Virus record (IMG/VR): IMGVR_UViG_3300013132_000046
Location: 1-64,000 of that record
Reading direction: 5' to 3' (one strand)
DNA: 64,000 bases
Source: a virus
Part shown: in pieces, positions 31,401 to 40,940 of the stretch
Numbering within the stretch: the first letter of the stretch is position 1
Layout of the letters: each line of letters begins with the position of its first letter
Notes under the pieces: model-generated
The model's database searches: none
Seen by the model: only the letters and a program-made list of their open reading frames with translations
What the model was told of the DNA's origin: nothing
Program-made: the position numbers and the translations under genes

Positions 31401-34400
31401 GGTTTTATCTGTTAATAGTCTAAAAGCACCAGTAAGGCTTTCAACATGCTTCTGTTCTTTTGCTCCGGTTAGGATTGGTCTAATACCTAATAAATTCCTT
31501 ACTACATCCTGAATAATAGCATGTTGCATATTAAGGTTATTGGGATATTCTGAACTTAGGTCTGCTGATTTGATCATTACATTATAAACATAAGGATCAA
31601 TCAATAGTTTATCGTTTTGAATACCACTAACATCAGACTGTAAAGAACCCTTTGTTGTTACAGAAGCCTGGTCAATTAGTTCTGTTAGAATAGCTAATGG
31701 TGCAAATGGGCTATTATAGGTTAATGAAGTTGCATTCATAAACCCTTGTAATAGGTTGTTTTGCAGTATGGTTGAGATCATTAACTCGGAACCAACAAAG
31801 GGTATACTTCTAATAATACCAGCAGCTGTTCCTTCATCTGCTCTTTCTCCTCGTCTATCAATACCACGTTGAATAAGCCCAACTAAGAATGCTCTTCTAA
31901 ATCCATTATCAAGAAGATCTCGTTCTGTTAGTCTTGAACCCTTTGTTGTTGAGAAATCATCTAAATCAGCTAAAGTTCTTGCAACAAACCCAACACTAAT
32001 ATTCATAAATGTATTAATGTCTTTTTCTCTAATCTTTTGTTTAAGATCATTTATCTTTGAGTCTATAGCTGCAAGTGTTGCCATATTTGGAATTGGCTTG
32101 CTGCTTTCTATCTTATAGTTTTGTTCTTCTACTCTTAGTTCTGAAATTAAGATATTAAGATCAGCCATTTCTGTTGGTGTTAGCTGTCTATTGTTTTCTG
32201 TAGCAACAACACGTTTAAATGCATTGAGTTGAGCATCGGGATTACCAACATCAGCTCTAGTAGACATCCCTGTTCCAATAACAGCCATTACAACATCTTC
32301 AGCTTCTTTCATAAAGCTAGAGTATTCTGTGTTATCATTTAGTTTATTAAATGTAATAAGGACTCGTTGAGCCATTTTCTTAATAGCATAGAAAGCATTT
32401 TCCCAAAGTCTATAAGCCCTACCAACTGGTGCATACTTGTCTCTTAGTTTTGTAATAGCTTCCTTCGATCCCAGTACATTTCTTAGTAAGAAGAATGCAC
32501 CCATATGGGCAAAGAACTCATCAGTATTGCTAAGTGCATACTCTACTTCTTGTTCTAAGTTTTCGTATGGTTTGCCATTATTCATGGCTAATAGCATTTC
32601 TCTAATTACTGGTTTTGATCTTGTTGTATCAAATAGTCCAGTAACTTTACGCCACTCGGGTGAGTTTGTTTTTACATACTTTAGTCTAGCAATGTGAACT
32701 AATTCTTCTGCAAATCTAAATAGGATTTCATTTTCTGCTGTAACCTTCATTGCTGTTATGTTTTGACCTATTACATATCTACCATTTCTTTTGGCAGCAA
32801 ACATAATACCGTCTTTACCTTCGCCAGCAAACGATTCTATTGTTAGTTCTTCTACAATATCTGGGTTATGCTTTGCCAGGTTACCAATAAGCATAAGCTT
32901 CATATCCCGTGCTCTTGCTGATATTACACCACCAGAAACAAGACCATCAAGATAGTTTACAAACTTTTCTGCTGATTCTCGGTGTGCTGGGTTGCTAAAT
33001 GACATTATAAAGTCATCTGGATCAGTATATACAGCCGAAGAAGATGCATCAGAGTAGATCTCGTCAGCAATTTCTGGTTCTAGTTGTGGTCTGATAAAGT
33101 CTTCAACAGCCGCTCTGATATTAGACACAACTGCTGGTGTTAGTTCTTTACCGCTTGCTGTGGCCATAGCTCTAACAAACACAGCATCGCTTGTTAGGTT
33201 TCTTGGTTCAGCAACAACTCGTTCCATTGCTGCTCTAGTTACATAGTATTCTTTTGCATTATCATGTGGTTCGTTATCCATGACGTACATTAATGCAGAT
33301 ACAACATCATCAATTTGTTGCTTTTGGCTGGTCTTTAAACCTTCTGCATTAAAGTATCTATATACAGATCGCTCTGCTGCATCGTTTCCTGCTACTTTAT
33401 ACATCATGGCAGCAATCTTAATTAAAGCATTTGGAGACTTTACAGACTTTGGTAACTGTGTTTTGTTGTTATTTGCCCATACAATAAAATCACCTATTTG
33501 AGATGCTTTATCTTCAAATCCAAGTTGTTGAGCTTTTACAAGAACTTCAGTTAATACAGTTAAGAATGGAGCATCTGCAACAGAGATGTTAATCTTTTGC
33601 TGTTTAACTGTTTTAAAGGCTCTACCCGCTACTATATAAGTATCACTAGTTGGTATTGTTATTGTAATTGTAGCTGGATTATCTCCAGAAGACCGCAAGT
33701 AATACCCTAAATCAAGAACATCTTTGGACTTTCCATCAATGTTTACCCTTCTGTAATCTTTAAGCATAGCTGGTTTTACAGTACCTGGGTCTGTTTCATA
33801 CAAGAATGCAATACTTTCAGATAATTCATCTTCCATATCGCGCATTTTTTCAAACATCTGGGCTTCTTTTTCTTGAATTACTGAGTCAATCTCAGTTTTA
33901 AACCCATAGATTTCTTTGTTTGTTTGAATAGCAAGTTCAATTTCTGAGAATAACTTATAGTTTTCTAGGTTGTTTAGCATCTGAATCAAACCCTGTGGGG
34001 TATTAAGCCATAGTGTTGATGGGTTATCAACCTGTGATGTTATCTGGGCATACGGATCTGTTGGACCCTGTACGGTAAGCTTTTCTAGTTGCTCGTCTTC
34101 TCTAAATACTTTATTGTTTTTATCTCTTAGTGTTACTCTATTTTCTGAGTTGACAGCAAAGTAGAAATTCTTTAGCAATTCTTCTGCAATACTTTGCTTT
34201 TCAAGTAATGTAGCATTCCAGATTTTCTTATATAAAGCCGAGTCTGTTCTTGGATCAAGACTTTCAATAATAACAAACCCGTTAGAATCATATTTTACAT
34301 TTGGATCTGTTTCATATGGCGTTCCGACAATCATCTTAGTTGCTACTTGCTTAGCAGTTTCGGATGCACCTATTACTTGGTATAGGTGCATTACTTCTCT

Positions 34401-37400
34401 ACCAAAGGCAACTACAGGAACCTGGGTTGTAGATGGGATTCCGGCTCTACCCTGTCTTCCACGGACAATTACTCCAGGATCTAGGGTAATTCCAAACTCC
34501 ATGCTCATTAATCTTTCGATCTTACCCCTAGTACCTAGATATGTTAGTACTTGTAACCAACCAGGTTCTTCACCGAATGTTGCTTTGATATCGTTAATGG
34601 TGTCTAAACTTAGTGTTCTTTCCTCTAACGTTGCCATTAGATCGAGTGGAGAGAATCGCTTTAATCCACTAAGAGTAGCAGAGCTAATTCCAGCTGTTCT
34701 TAAGAACCCATCAATATATCTAATTCTAGCTTCTCTAACTAGTTCGTCTTTTTCTAGAACTTCATCAATTGATGTTTTGGACTGAGATGCTTTTTGTAGT
34801 GTGTCAATAGCTGGGTTTAGTGCTTTATTTCTTAGTTGCATAACTGCAAAGATTCTACCCCAATCTTTTGCTTCTAATGACTCATCTAATCCATGTAACT
34901 TAGCAAACTCTGTTAAGACATTCTGTAGTCTAATAGCATTTTGCTCTACTCTTTCCTTTTGGCCAAGAGCAATAGCTCCAATTACATCATCAGAACTTTG
35001 TGGAATCATTGGCATATTTTGAGGTTCATAAGGTGACTTATATCCTCTCAATGACTCTGGAACAAATCCGTTTGGATCAGCACTTAAGGCACCCTCAACT
35101 TCTGCTAGTTGCTGCAAAGCTTGGTTTTGTTTAATTCTGGCTGCGTGTTGTGCTGCTGCTAGTGCATAAATACCACGTTGTGTAAAGTCAATATCTGCAT
35201 ATGCTGGTCTTAAAGCACCATATCCATCAACAGTAGGATCTAGAATAATCTCTTCTCTGCTACTTACTGTATCAGAAGCAAGAGTTCTAAATCTAAGTCT
35301 AGCATATGCTGTTCCTGCTGCTTTTTTATTTCTATCATTTCTTTCTTTTGCGGTTATTTCAATTCCACCAACAGTATACTTACGAATCTTTGGTGCTTTT
35401 TCTAGATATCTTGATACTTCTGCTGCTTCTATTTCTTTTGCGGATCTTGCTTGTAGATCTAGGAAGTATTTTGTTCTATTTTCGTTTATTTCTGGTTTGT
35501 ATCCAGTAACAATAGTAGGTCTATAGAATTTGGCTAAGTTTAATAGCATTTGTCTAGCAAAGATTTGTTCAAAGTCTGCTCTTGCTGCCTGTTTTTCTTC
35601 AATCTTCCACATACCATAAGGATTGTAATCTCCACCTGGCTCCATAACCCTTGGTTGAGCATACTTTGAGCTTTCTGGACCAAGGCCATACCAACTAACC
35701 ATGTGGTTTCTACCGCTTGCTGTTTCTACTCCATATCTAAAGTAGATTTCTTTATTCAAGTATCTAGTATAATCTTCTTTATCGATATGTACACCCATTA
35801 CAAATCTATGAATGTCTGCCACATCTTCGTCTAGTACAAATGGAGTAGTAGCTCGTCTATTTAAAGCATAAATCATTAGATGATTTTGTGCTGCTTCTTC
35901 GCCGCCAGCAAGTGCAACATTCATTTCATAGATAAATGTGGCATATTCTTCTGGACTCATGCTGTCAATTGCTTTGCCTTCCCAAATACTAGAGGCTTTA
36001 TCAAGTCTTGCTTTCCACTTTGTTAGTAGTTCTGCTTCAATTTCTTGTTCAATTTCTTCAAGTTTTCTATTACTTGGATTTACAATTCCACGAACTCTTG
36101 CTACAGACTTGGCTGTTTCTTTTGCAGAAACAGAAATAAACTCTTGCATACTACCCAATCGTTCCATTCTTGATCGCGCTTCACCAAGAGCTTTGGAGCC
36201 ATTCAAAGTACTGCTATAGGTGCTTGAGTTTAGTCTTTGTGCGTTGCTTAGTAATATATTTCGTAAGTCTTGGATATTTTCTCTACTAAACCCAATAACT
36301 TCATCAATTAATCTAGAACTTCCAATTAACTGCGATCTTACAGACATACGAGCTAAGAATTCAATTTCATCTTCAGTTAGGTCAAGATTTGTTTCTTTTA
36401 CCTTTTCCTGTAAACCCTGTAGAATACCGGGATAGCCTGCTTGATAGAATGCCGGTGTTACAGCACCCTTTAGGAATTCTTTTAGTTGCGCTCTATTCTT
36501 TTCATCGCTTGGATCGCCCATCTTAGCTCTTAATGCTTTAGCTAACTCAGCATCCTCTGGTGTAATATTAAATTTAGATGGATTAGTAGCCATCTCATTT
36601 AGCATATTTGTACCAAAGTATGGGCTATTTTTATCACTGGTTCCAAGTAAGATGTCTATAAACATAAATCTTGGGTCACCTAAATCTTTACCAGCAACAA
36701 CAACCTTTTTACCAGCAAATGTAGCTGGAGCACCTGTTTCATCTGTTGCTTTTAGAACCTGTAACAGATCATCCATAACTTTAAAATTGCCGTCATTAAA
36801 GGCAATCAACATTGCTAGGATGTTATGCTTACCGTTATACTTGTAGTCTGATTTATTTGATGTATTCCAGGCAGCATCCCCATTGGTTCTAAGGATTTCC
36901 ATACCACGATCAAGTACATTTTCAAGCTCCTTAACACCATCTGGTGTCATTAAGCCATAACTAATCATATGTGCTAACTGGTCTATAGCACCGCCCATAA
37001 GTGCAGCAGCGGTTGGTCCACCAGCACTCATAAAGTCTTGCATATAAAATACTGGTTGGGTATCTTTAAAGAATCTTGGTGGAGCTTTCATTCCCATGTA
37101 AGTACAGTCATGGTTAAATGACATAAGTAATCTGGGAATCTCATATAAATGTTCTTCTACTAGCAACCTTCTTTCTGCTAGGTTTGGAATAGCAGCAAAT
37201 GGACTACGAACAGTAACATCAGGACTTATGTCTAGAACCTGTTGTCTAGCAAAGAAACTAATCGGATCTCTTGGTTCTTGAGTTAGTGGAGTCTCTAGCC
37301 AAGAGTATACTGAACTTAGGACAGCAGGATCACTAAGGTCCATATCAAGAATAGCATTTACTCTTTGCTGGAGTCTCCATCCCTCATAGGCTAACTCTTC

Positions 37401-40400
37401 ATTATCAAGAGAGTGTGGCTGTGCCATGTTGACTTTATCTTTACTTGGCATACCAAATATCTTTCTTCTACCCTTGCCACCCCTAGCTAGTAGTGTTCTG
37501 TCATCCATTTGCATAACAGACTCAACTTCATTTCCGCGCTGTAGCAGTACGTCTGTTACTGAAATGTCTGGTTTTTGATCCATCATTACTTGTGCAAAAG
37601 CAATACCAACCTCGTCTGCTGGCTTCCAGTCTAAAGACCCATTACCAAAGTCTTGTAATGCACTTAGACCTGGGACAAATGGTTTAAAGTAATCAAGAAT
37701 TACTCTTTCCCAGTATTGAGACTCTGATTCTGTTTCTTTTCTTGGCTCTGCTTTAACTCTATCAAGCATTGCTTTATTAAATCTATTCTTAACTTCTGAC
37801 TTAGAAATAAACTTAATAAATGAATCAAGTACAGCGTTTTCATATCTTTCTGCACTTCTAACAGAGTTGCTGAACAGGCCATCTTGTTTAAACTCTCCGA
37901 CCGGCATAGAGCCATCTAGATTGTCATTTATACTAACAACAGCTTCATTTCTATCGTTAATGTTGTAATTTAGTGATAAAACAAATCCATACTTGGTAAA
38001 TAACTCATCTAGTAGTGGGTTTATTGCTCTTTGGTTTTCTAAGGCAATGCGTCTAAGAGATCTATCAAAGTTTGTTTCTTCTGCGGCTCTTCCCTCAAGT
38101 CCATTAATAACCGCATTAATCTTAGCTTCGTTAGTTGTTGGATCACCTAATAAACTCTTGAGATACCAATTAATTAGTATATCATAAACAGCATTAGCAT
38201 CATAACCATAAGAACTTACCATATAGGTTTGTTCTACAATATCAGTTACTTTTGGTGTTATTTTAGTTATATCGCTTAGTGTATCAAGTGGAATTAACCC
38301 AGTAAACTCAATGCTGTTATTTAGCAGTAAATTACTCTTTGGTGGGGTAATTGAAATTGTAGTTACTTCATCTAAGTCAGAACCCTGTAGTGCTAGGCTG
38401 CTTATACCAGGATCAGACATATGTAAGAATAAAGCTAGTGTTGTTTCTGTATCATTTTCTGCATAAGCATCAAACTCAAAGAAGTCTCCAGTTTCTTGTC
38501 CCCTTCTCCACAGTTCTGTAATACCGCCTTCACCAAGTTTAATTTCTTCACCTGTTACAAGATTAACAGGATAGCCTGTGGTAAATTGAATTCTGGGTTT
38601 ACCTGTTGTTGGGTCTGGGTAACTAAGTACTGGTGTTTTTGTTGGTAGGTTATTTTTTGCAAGTTCTTTAAGTTTTTTACCTCTAACTCTAGACTTTTCA
38701 AACATATTAATGCCTGGAGCTTGGCTTGTAATATTAGCAAGCAAATCAAAGCTTCTTAAAGATACTCTAGCAAGTAAATCTGAGTCACTAGTAAAGAATC
38801 GTAGTTGTGGTAAATCAAAGCCATTACCATTGTGTGTAATTAGCTTATATCCCATATTCTGTAGTTCTTCGATTCTTTTTAATACGCTAGTAACTTGATC
38901 ATTAGTTAGTACTTGTCTTTCTTTTGCTTCTGTTGTTTTAACATCTACAAGATCAGTACCATTATTTACTAAGACTTCATTTGATCTAGTAAGTGCAGCT
39001 GGATTAGATGAATCATATGTAGCAATCTGAATGCTATAGATACCATCTACTTTTCTATCCGGGTCATTAACATCACCAAAGGTTTCAATATCAATTGTAA
39101 TTAACCTTGAGTTATCCTTGTCAAACCCATCTGCAAAGTCTGGCATTGTTTCAGGATCGCCACCATGAAGCTTTATTAGATTTCTAGCCATACTTAATTT
39201 ATCATCAATACCAACCTGAGATATTACTCTTCTTTGCATTGTTTTTAAGTATGCTTTTTGAAATGCTTCTGGATGGATATCCATAAGACGGTCACCTAAA
39301 ACCTGTCTCAATAGCTTTTCATTTATTGTTCCGTTAAAGTACTTAAAGCCGAATACACTACGAAGTCTTCTAACCGATCCCTCAATAACTCTAGCAGCCT
39401 CTCTGTGAGACTTTACCCGGTTTTTTGCGGGAATAGTACCTCTATTATTATCTGGGTGTACAGCAACCTGGTCGGCTGTTAAAGACGGGGCAAATGTTGG
39501 ATCGATTGCTTCTGGACTAGAAGCATCAACTACTCCACGGCCTACAGCAAATGACTTTAGGGTATTTAACGCTTCTTCTGTTAGTAAGGCTGGGTCTTCT
39601 GTAAAGAATGATCCATCATAACTAGATAGTAACTGGTTTCTCCAGATTTGACTTGCTTCTTTAACTTCTGCTTCATTCATTGGAGACAAGTCTTCAGTTT
39701 TACCGTCTTCTAGTTTTTCTCTCTTACCAATTACGGTTTTAACCGCAAACTCACCAAACATTTCTTCAACCTGAGAAACAACAACAGCTCCGCTTCTTTC
39801 TATTTCATTATTTAGATAAGACAATCTAAGATTCATACCCTCAGTAGCAATTGTCATTAACTTTCTTTGGTTAATAATCATTTGCTGGGATGTCATAGAT
39901 ACATCTCTAACATCCCTAACTAAAGATGTTAACCCAAGTTCCATCATCCTAGCTTGAACTTTATTAAGTTCTTTTTCAAGGTTAAATTTAAACTTGGTTA
40001 GGCTTTCTACTCTTTTGGTCATATCAATACCAGTAATATCTTTTAGACTGGCAATTGATAAACTGGTTAATGCTTTTTTAAGTTCGCTGTTTAGTTTTCC
40101 GAGTTGTTTTACAGCTTCTTTTCTATCCTTCTTTGCTTTATCTTTTTCATCCTTAAAGGACTTTTTCTTTGCTTTGTCTTTAGTTAAGATAATCTTAGAT
40201 TCTAGTGCAGCAATCTTACCCTCTAATAATCTGATATCTAATTCTTTTGCTTTTATTTGTTGTTGCTTTGCTTCAACCTTAGAATCTGCATCAATTACTG
40301 TAGATGTTTTACCAGACTCTTCAATTAATTGTGCAATGTAAATAAAGTTTTCAAGGATAAATTCCTTTTCTAGTAAACCCTGACTTTGGTTTAAAAGGCT

Positions 40401-40925
40401 TTCTACGTTTTCTTCTCTTTTCTTTAAACGCTCTTCTTCAATGATTATTTTTTCTTGTAGATCAGCAACTATATCTCCGTCACCAGCTGCTTCGTGAACC
40501 TTAACAAGTTTTTCTAAATATTCAATATGGTTTCTTCGGTTTATAGCAGCCGTAGCAAAACTTTTTTCACCATCTAACTCAACACCACGCTTCTTAAGTA
40601 GATCAAAGAACTTAATTGCTTTTTCGTCACCTAAGGCATTTCTAATTACCCTACCAATACTACCTTTTACATTATCAGATGTCAAGAAAGATTCATCAAT
40701 AATGTCTGTTAGTTCATAGAATATTGTTACTAACTCTTTCTTTTCATCTTCTGTTAATGGATTCTTATCTACTTTTGTTAGGAACCCCAGTTTATCTAGT
40801 GTTTCAGAATCTGATTTAATTGTTGCTTCTGTCTTAACAAACTCCATTGCCTTGGATACGGACATACCTTTGGCTATAAGCTCTATCAACTTTCTCTGTA
40901 AACTGGGTAAATCGCAAAGTGGCAT
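28407..40925 (-). CDS. Giant internal virion protein (4172 aa) with DEDDy exonuclease domain
   Basis: Takes the place of T7 gp16, the last and largest ejection protein, but is about three times longer. Coiled coil and Lys-rich segments lie at about 155-300. Residues 606-830 hold an exonuclease: TIDIETFGD (Asp612, Glu614), THNGNGFDLP (Asp704) and YAENDTETT (Tyr821, Asp825: YxxxD), so all DEDDy residues are present. Residues about 1150-1720 carry spaced GGKGR, YMQDFMSAGG, KEFLKGAVTPAFY and GVHID segments that may be a remote polymerase-like palm (speculative). AEELVH (2739-2744) resembles a degenerate zincin motif. The C-terminus (about 4110-4150) is a Pro-Gln repeat. AAAGGATT ribosome binding site. 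Probably ejected into the host with the DNA; possible virion enzyme. Confidence 0.85.
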   Translation of the reverse strand: MPLCDLPSLQRKLIELIAKGMSVSKAMEFVKTEATIKSDSETLDKLGFLTKVDKNPLTEDEKKELVTIFYELTDIIDESFLTSDNVKGSIGRVIRNALGDEKAIKFFDLLKKRGVELDGEKSFATAAINRRNHIEYLEKLVKVHEAAGDGDIVADLQEKIIIEEERLKKREENVESLLNQSQGLLEKEFILENFIYIAQLIEESGKTSTVIDADSKVEAKQQQIKAKELDIRLLEGKIAALESKIILTKDKAKKKSFKDEKDKAKKDRKEAVKQLGKLNSELKKALTSLSIASLKDITGIDMTKRVESLTKFKFNLEKELNKVQARMMELGLTSLVRDVRDVSMTSQQMIINQRKLMTIATEGMNLRLSYLNNEIERSGAVVVSQVEEMFGEFAVKTVIGKREKLEDGKTEDLSPMNEAEVKEASQIWRNQLLSSYDGSFFTEDPALLTEEALNTLKSFAVGRGVVDASSPEAIDPTFAPSLTADQVAVHPDNNRGTIPAKNRVKSHREAARVIEGSVRRLRSVFGFKYFNGTINEKLLRQVLGDRLMDIHPEAFQKAYLKTMQRRVISQVGIDDKLSMARNLIKLHGGDPETMPDFADGFDKDNSRLITIDIETFGDVNDPDRKVDGIYSIQIATYDSSNPAALTRSNEVLVNNGTDLVDVKTTEAKERQVLTNDQVTSVLKRIEELQNMGYKLITHNGNGFDLPQLRFFTSDSDLLARVSLRSFDLLANITSQAPGINMFEKSRVRGKKLKELAKNNLPTKTPVLSYPDPTTGKPRIQFTTGYPVNLVTGEEIKLGEGGITELWRRGQETGDFFEFDAYAENDTETTLALFLHMSDPGISSLALQGSDLDEVTTISITPPKSNLLLNNSIEFTGLIPLDTLSDITKITPKVTDIVEQTYMVSSYGYDANAVYDILINWYLKSLLGDPTTNEAKINAVINGLEGRAAEETNFDRSLRRIALENQRAINPLLDELFTKYGFVLSLNYNINDRNEAVVSINDNLDGSMPVGEFKQDGLFSNSVRSAERYENAVLDSFIKFISKSEVKNRFNKAMLDRVKAEPRKETESESQYWERVILDYFKPFVPGLSALQDFGNGSLDWKPADEVGIAFAQVMMDQKPDISVTDVLLQRGNEVESVMQMDDRTLLARGGKGRRKIFGMPSKDKVNMAQPHSLDNEELAYEGWRLQQRVNAILDMDLSDPAVLSSVYSWLETPLTQEPRDPISFFARQQVLDISPDVTVRSPFAAIPNLAERRLLVEEHLYEIPRLLMSFNHDCTYMGMKAPPRFFKDTQPVFYMQDFMSAGGPTAAALMGGAIDQLAHMISYGLMTPDGVKELENVLDRGMEILRTNGDAAWNTSNKSDYKYNGKHNILAMLIAFNDGNFKVMDDLLQVLKATDETGAPATFAGKKVVVAGKDLGDPRFMFIDILLGTSDKNSPYFGTNMLNEMATNPSKFNITPEDAELAKALRAKMGDPSDEKNRAQLKEFLKGAVTPAFYQAGYPGILQGLQEKVKETNLDLTEDEIEFLARMSVRSQLIGSSRLIDEVIGFSRENIQDLRNILLSNAQRLNSSTYSSTLNGSKALGEARSRMERLGSMQEFISVSAKETAKSVARVRGIVNPSNRKLEEIEQEIEAELLTKWKARLDKASSIWEGKAIDSMSPEEYATFIYEMNVALAGGEEAAQNHLMIYALNRRATTPFVLDEDVADIHRFVMGVHIDKEDYTRYLNKEIYFRYGVETASGRNHMVSWYGLGPESSKYAQPRVMEPGGDYNPYGMWKIEEKQAARADFEQIFARQMLLNLAKFYRPTIVTGYKPEINENRTKYFLDLQARSAKEIEAAEVSRYLEKAPKIRKYTVGGIEITAKERNDRNKKAAGTAYARLRFRTLASDTVSSREEIILDPTVDGYGALRPAYADIDFTQRGIYALAAAQHAARIKQNQALQQLAEVEGALSADPNGFVPESLRGYKSPYEPQNMPMIPQSSDDVIGAIALGQKERVEQNAIRLQNVLTEFAKLHGLDESLEAKDWGRIFAVMQLRNKALNPAIDTLQKASQSKTSIDEVLEKDELVREARIRYIDGFLRTAGISSATLSGLKRFSPLDLMATLEERTLSLDTINDIKATFGEEPGWLQVLTYLGTRGKIERLMSMEFGITLDPGVIVRGRQGRAGIPSTTQVPVVAFGREVMHLYQVIGASETAKQVATKMIVGTPYETDPNVKYDSNGFVIIESLDPRTDSALYKKIWNATLLEKQSIAEELLKNFYFAVNSENRVTLRDKNNKVFREDEQLEKLTVQGPTDPYAQITSQVDNPSTLWLNTPQGLIQMLNNLENYKLFSEIELAIQTNKEIYGFKTEIDSVIQEKEAQMFEKMRDMEDELSESIAFLYETDPGTVKPAMLKDYRRVNIDGKSKDVLDLGYYLRSSGDNPATITITIPTSDTYIVAGRAFKTVKQQKINISVADAPFLTVLTEVLVKAQQLGFEDKASQIGDFIVWANNNKTQLPKSVKSPNALIKIAAMMYKVAGNDAAERSVYRYFNAEGLKTSQKQQIDDVVSALMYVMDNEPHDNAKEYYVTRAAMERVVAEPRNLTSDAVFVRAMATASGKELTPAVVSNIRAAVEDFIRPQLEPEIADEIYSDASSSAVYTDPDDFIMSFSNPAHRESAEKFVNYLDGLVSGGVISARARDMKLMLIGNLAKHNPDIVEELTIESFAGEGKDGIMFAAKRNGRYVIGQNITAMKVTAENEILFRFAEELVHIARLKYVKTNSPEWRKVTGLFDTTRSKPVIREMLLAMNNGKPYENLEQEVEYALSNTDEFFAHMGAFFLLRNVLGSKEAITKLRDKYAPVGRAYRLWENAFYAIKKMAQRVLITFNKLNDNTEYSSFMKEAEDVVMAVIGTGMSTRADVGNPDAQLNAFKRVVATENNRQLTPTEMADLNILISELRVEEQNYKIESSKPIPNMATLAAIDSKINDLKQKIREKDINTFMNISVGFVARTLADLDDFSTTKGSRLTERDLLDNGFRRAFLVGLIQRGIDRRGERADEGTAAGIIRSIPFVGSELMISTILQNNLLQGFMNATSLTYNSPFAPLAILTELIDQASVTTKGSLQSDVSGIQNDKLLIDPYVYNVMIKSADLSSEYPNNLNMQHAIIQDVVRNLLGIRPILTGAKEQKHVESLTGAFRLLTDKTVELQTQVGMLEKTSKNDVFPVRLRDTSLLQDRNLARDAFDIIKQELVNKNIAMLDTNGKYATFSPLLGYTSGIIPLNPEEMLVADEASLNKVVADIISGKDTIANGGREAIINWAVRTAAKQSIGRTGITTVADYASTQSLVRIHKDVQEIIHKILWQTRDGDVTLEKTFGGMTTQNMDMVVLAFKKAFLIPTDEKTAERWNTKFQRDDVRKHFSISDRNMPHGLTGEMTGILGPSDVLTIEFLNRVTKSSALFKQDSVFLTSRDVFLSTNPNMLKLFETNLSTLAKGTGKIAYDAIERKMVQQLSGIPNAYFNISQILDMFEAENDQTVNSNSRNITLFDQRGERNLKIDNNALMRQGINRLRLALLETKGNLVRDTTDMGQSLADWNNRAKTLVLMRFGMNINTATYMVEGVMSTMSQMFQESNPFVGVISSFRFLRDMAEDGIVNAANAIVDTSGFPGKVTDASGRTKRQFFPIRQRKIRRLAQNTLSFVEETTSPMLPSNLLSMDPSSDLIEKLGFWDRWKLNRSRSNSSAMKSVRVAMDAAGNRLIVKLERMGHLNRFRDAYRAAATKPTTVGQIKELLRQNKLGFIDQEVAVYIIQSGLLEGKRLEALRYIRTEKNTFRGVILFQDMMDVELELKDSTSPRSTGPLPRPFLTRNELLAELSLAKTAMAKFQEFNTTRGMVVRKALDAPRSDNLATDLLTFYKSYTSLFVAQQIIRRGSTASFPKMGMMLATASLLDFTYNLVLALARGTLSYEDILEKLNRRDNISEIARYVMRNPIFSNNILGLIANASIAAATGRSQGGMLSSVAEAGLMQQFKDIYKMVEAFASPQETWDAKTWAAYKALGPWLIANGYSLPIRVAVAQAWGTSSPTSGGSYRGAKGDISAIIDSMSTPVEDTTNALIREMFPEYPAVLRGETQYNNIPKRHLEEYLKRSSERLQQPQLPQPKQPQLPQPQQPQLPQPQPQQPQPQQTSTSVDLQKANQPIQAPEALL
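28475..28572 (-). repeat. Short tandem repeat coding for Pro-Gln-(Leu) units
   Basis: Repeats of a CCACAACCACAA / TTGCCACAA type coding for QPQLPQP units near the end of the giant protein. Typical of slippage-expanded disordered linkers. Confidence 0.85.
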
Positions 40926-40940
40926 TAAATAATCCTTTCG

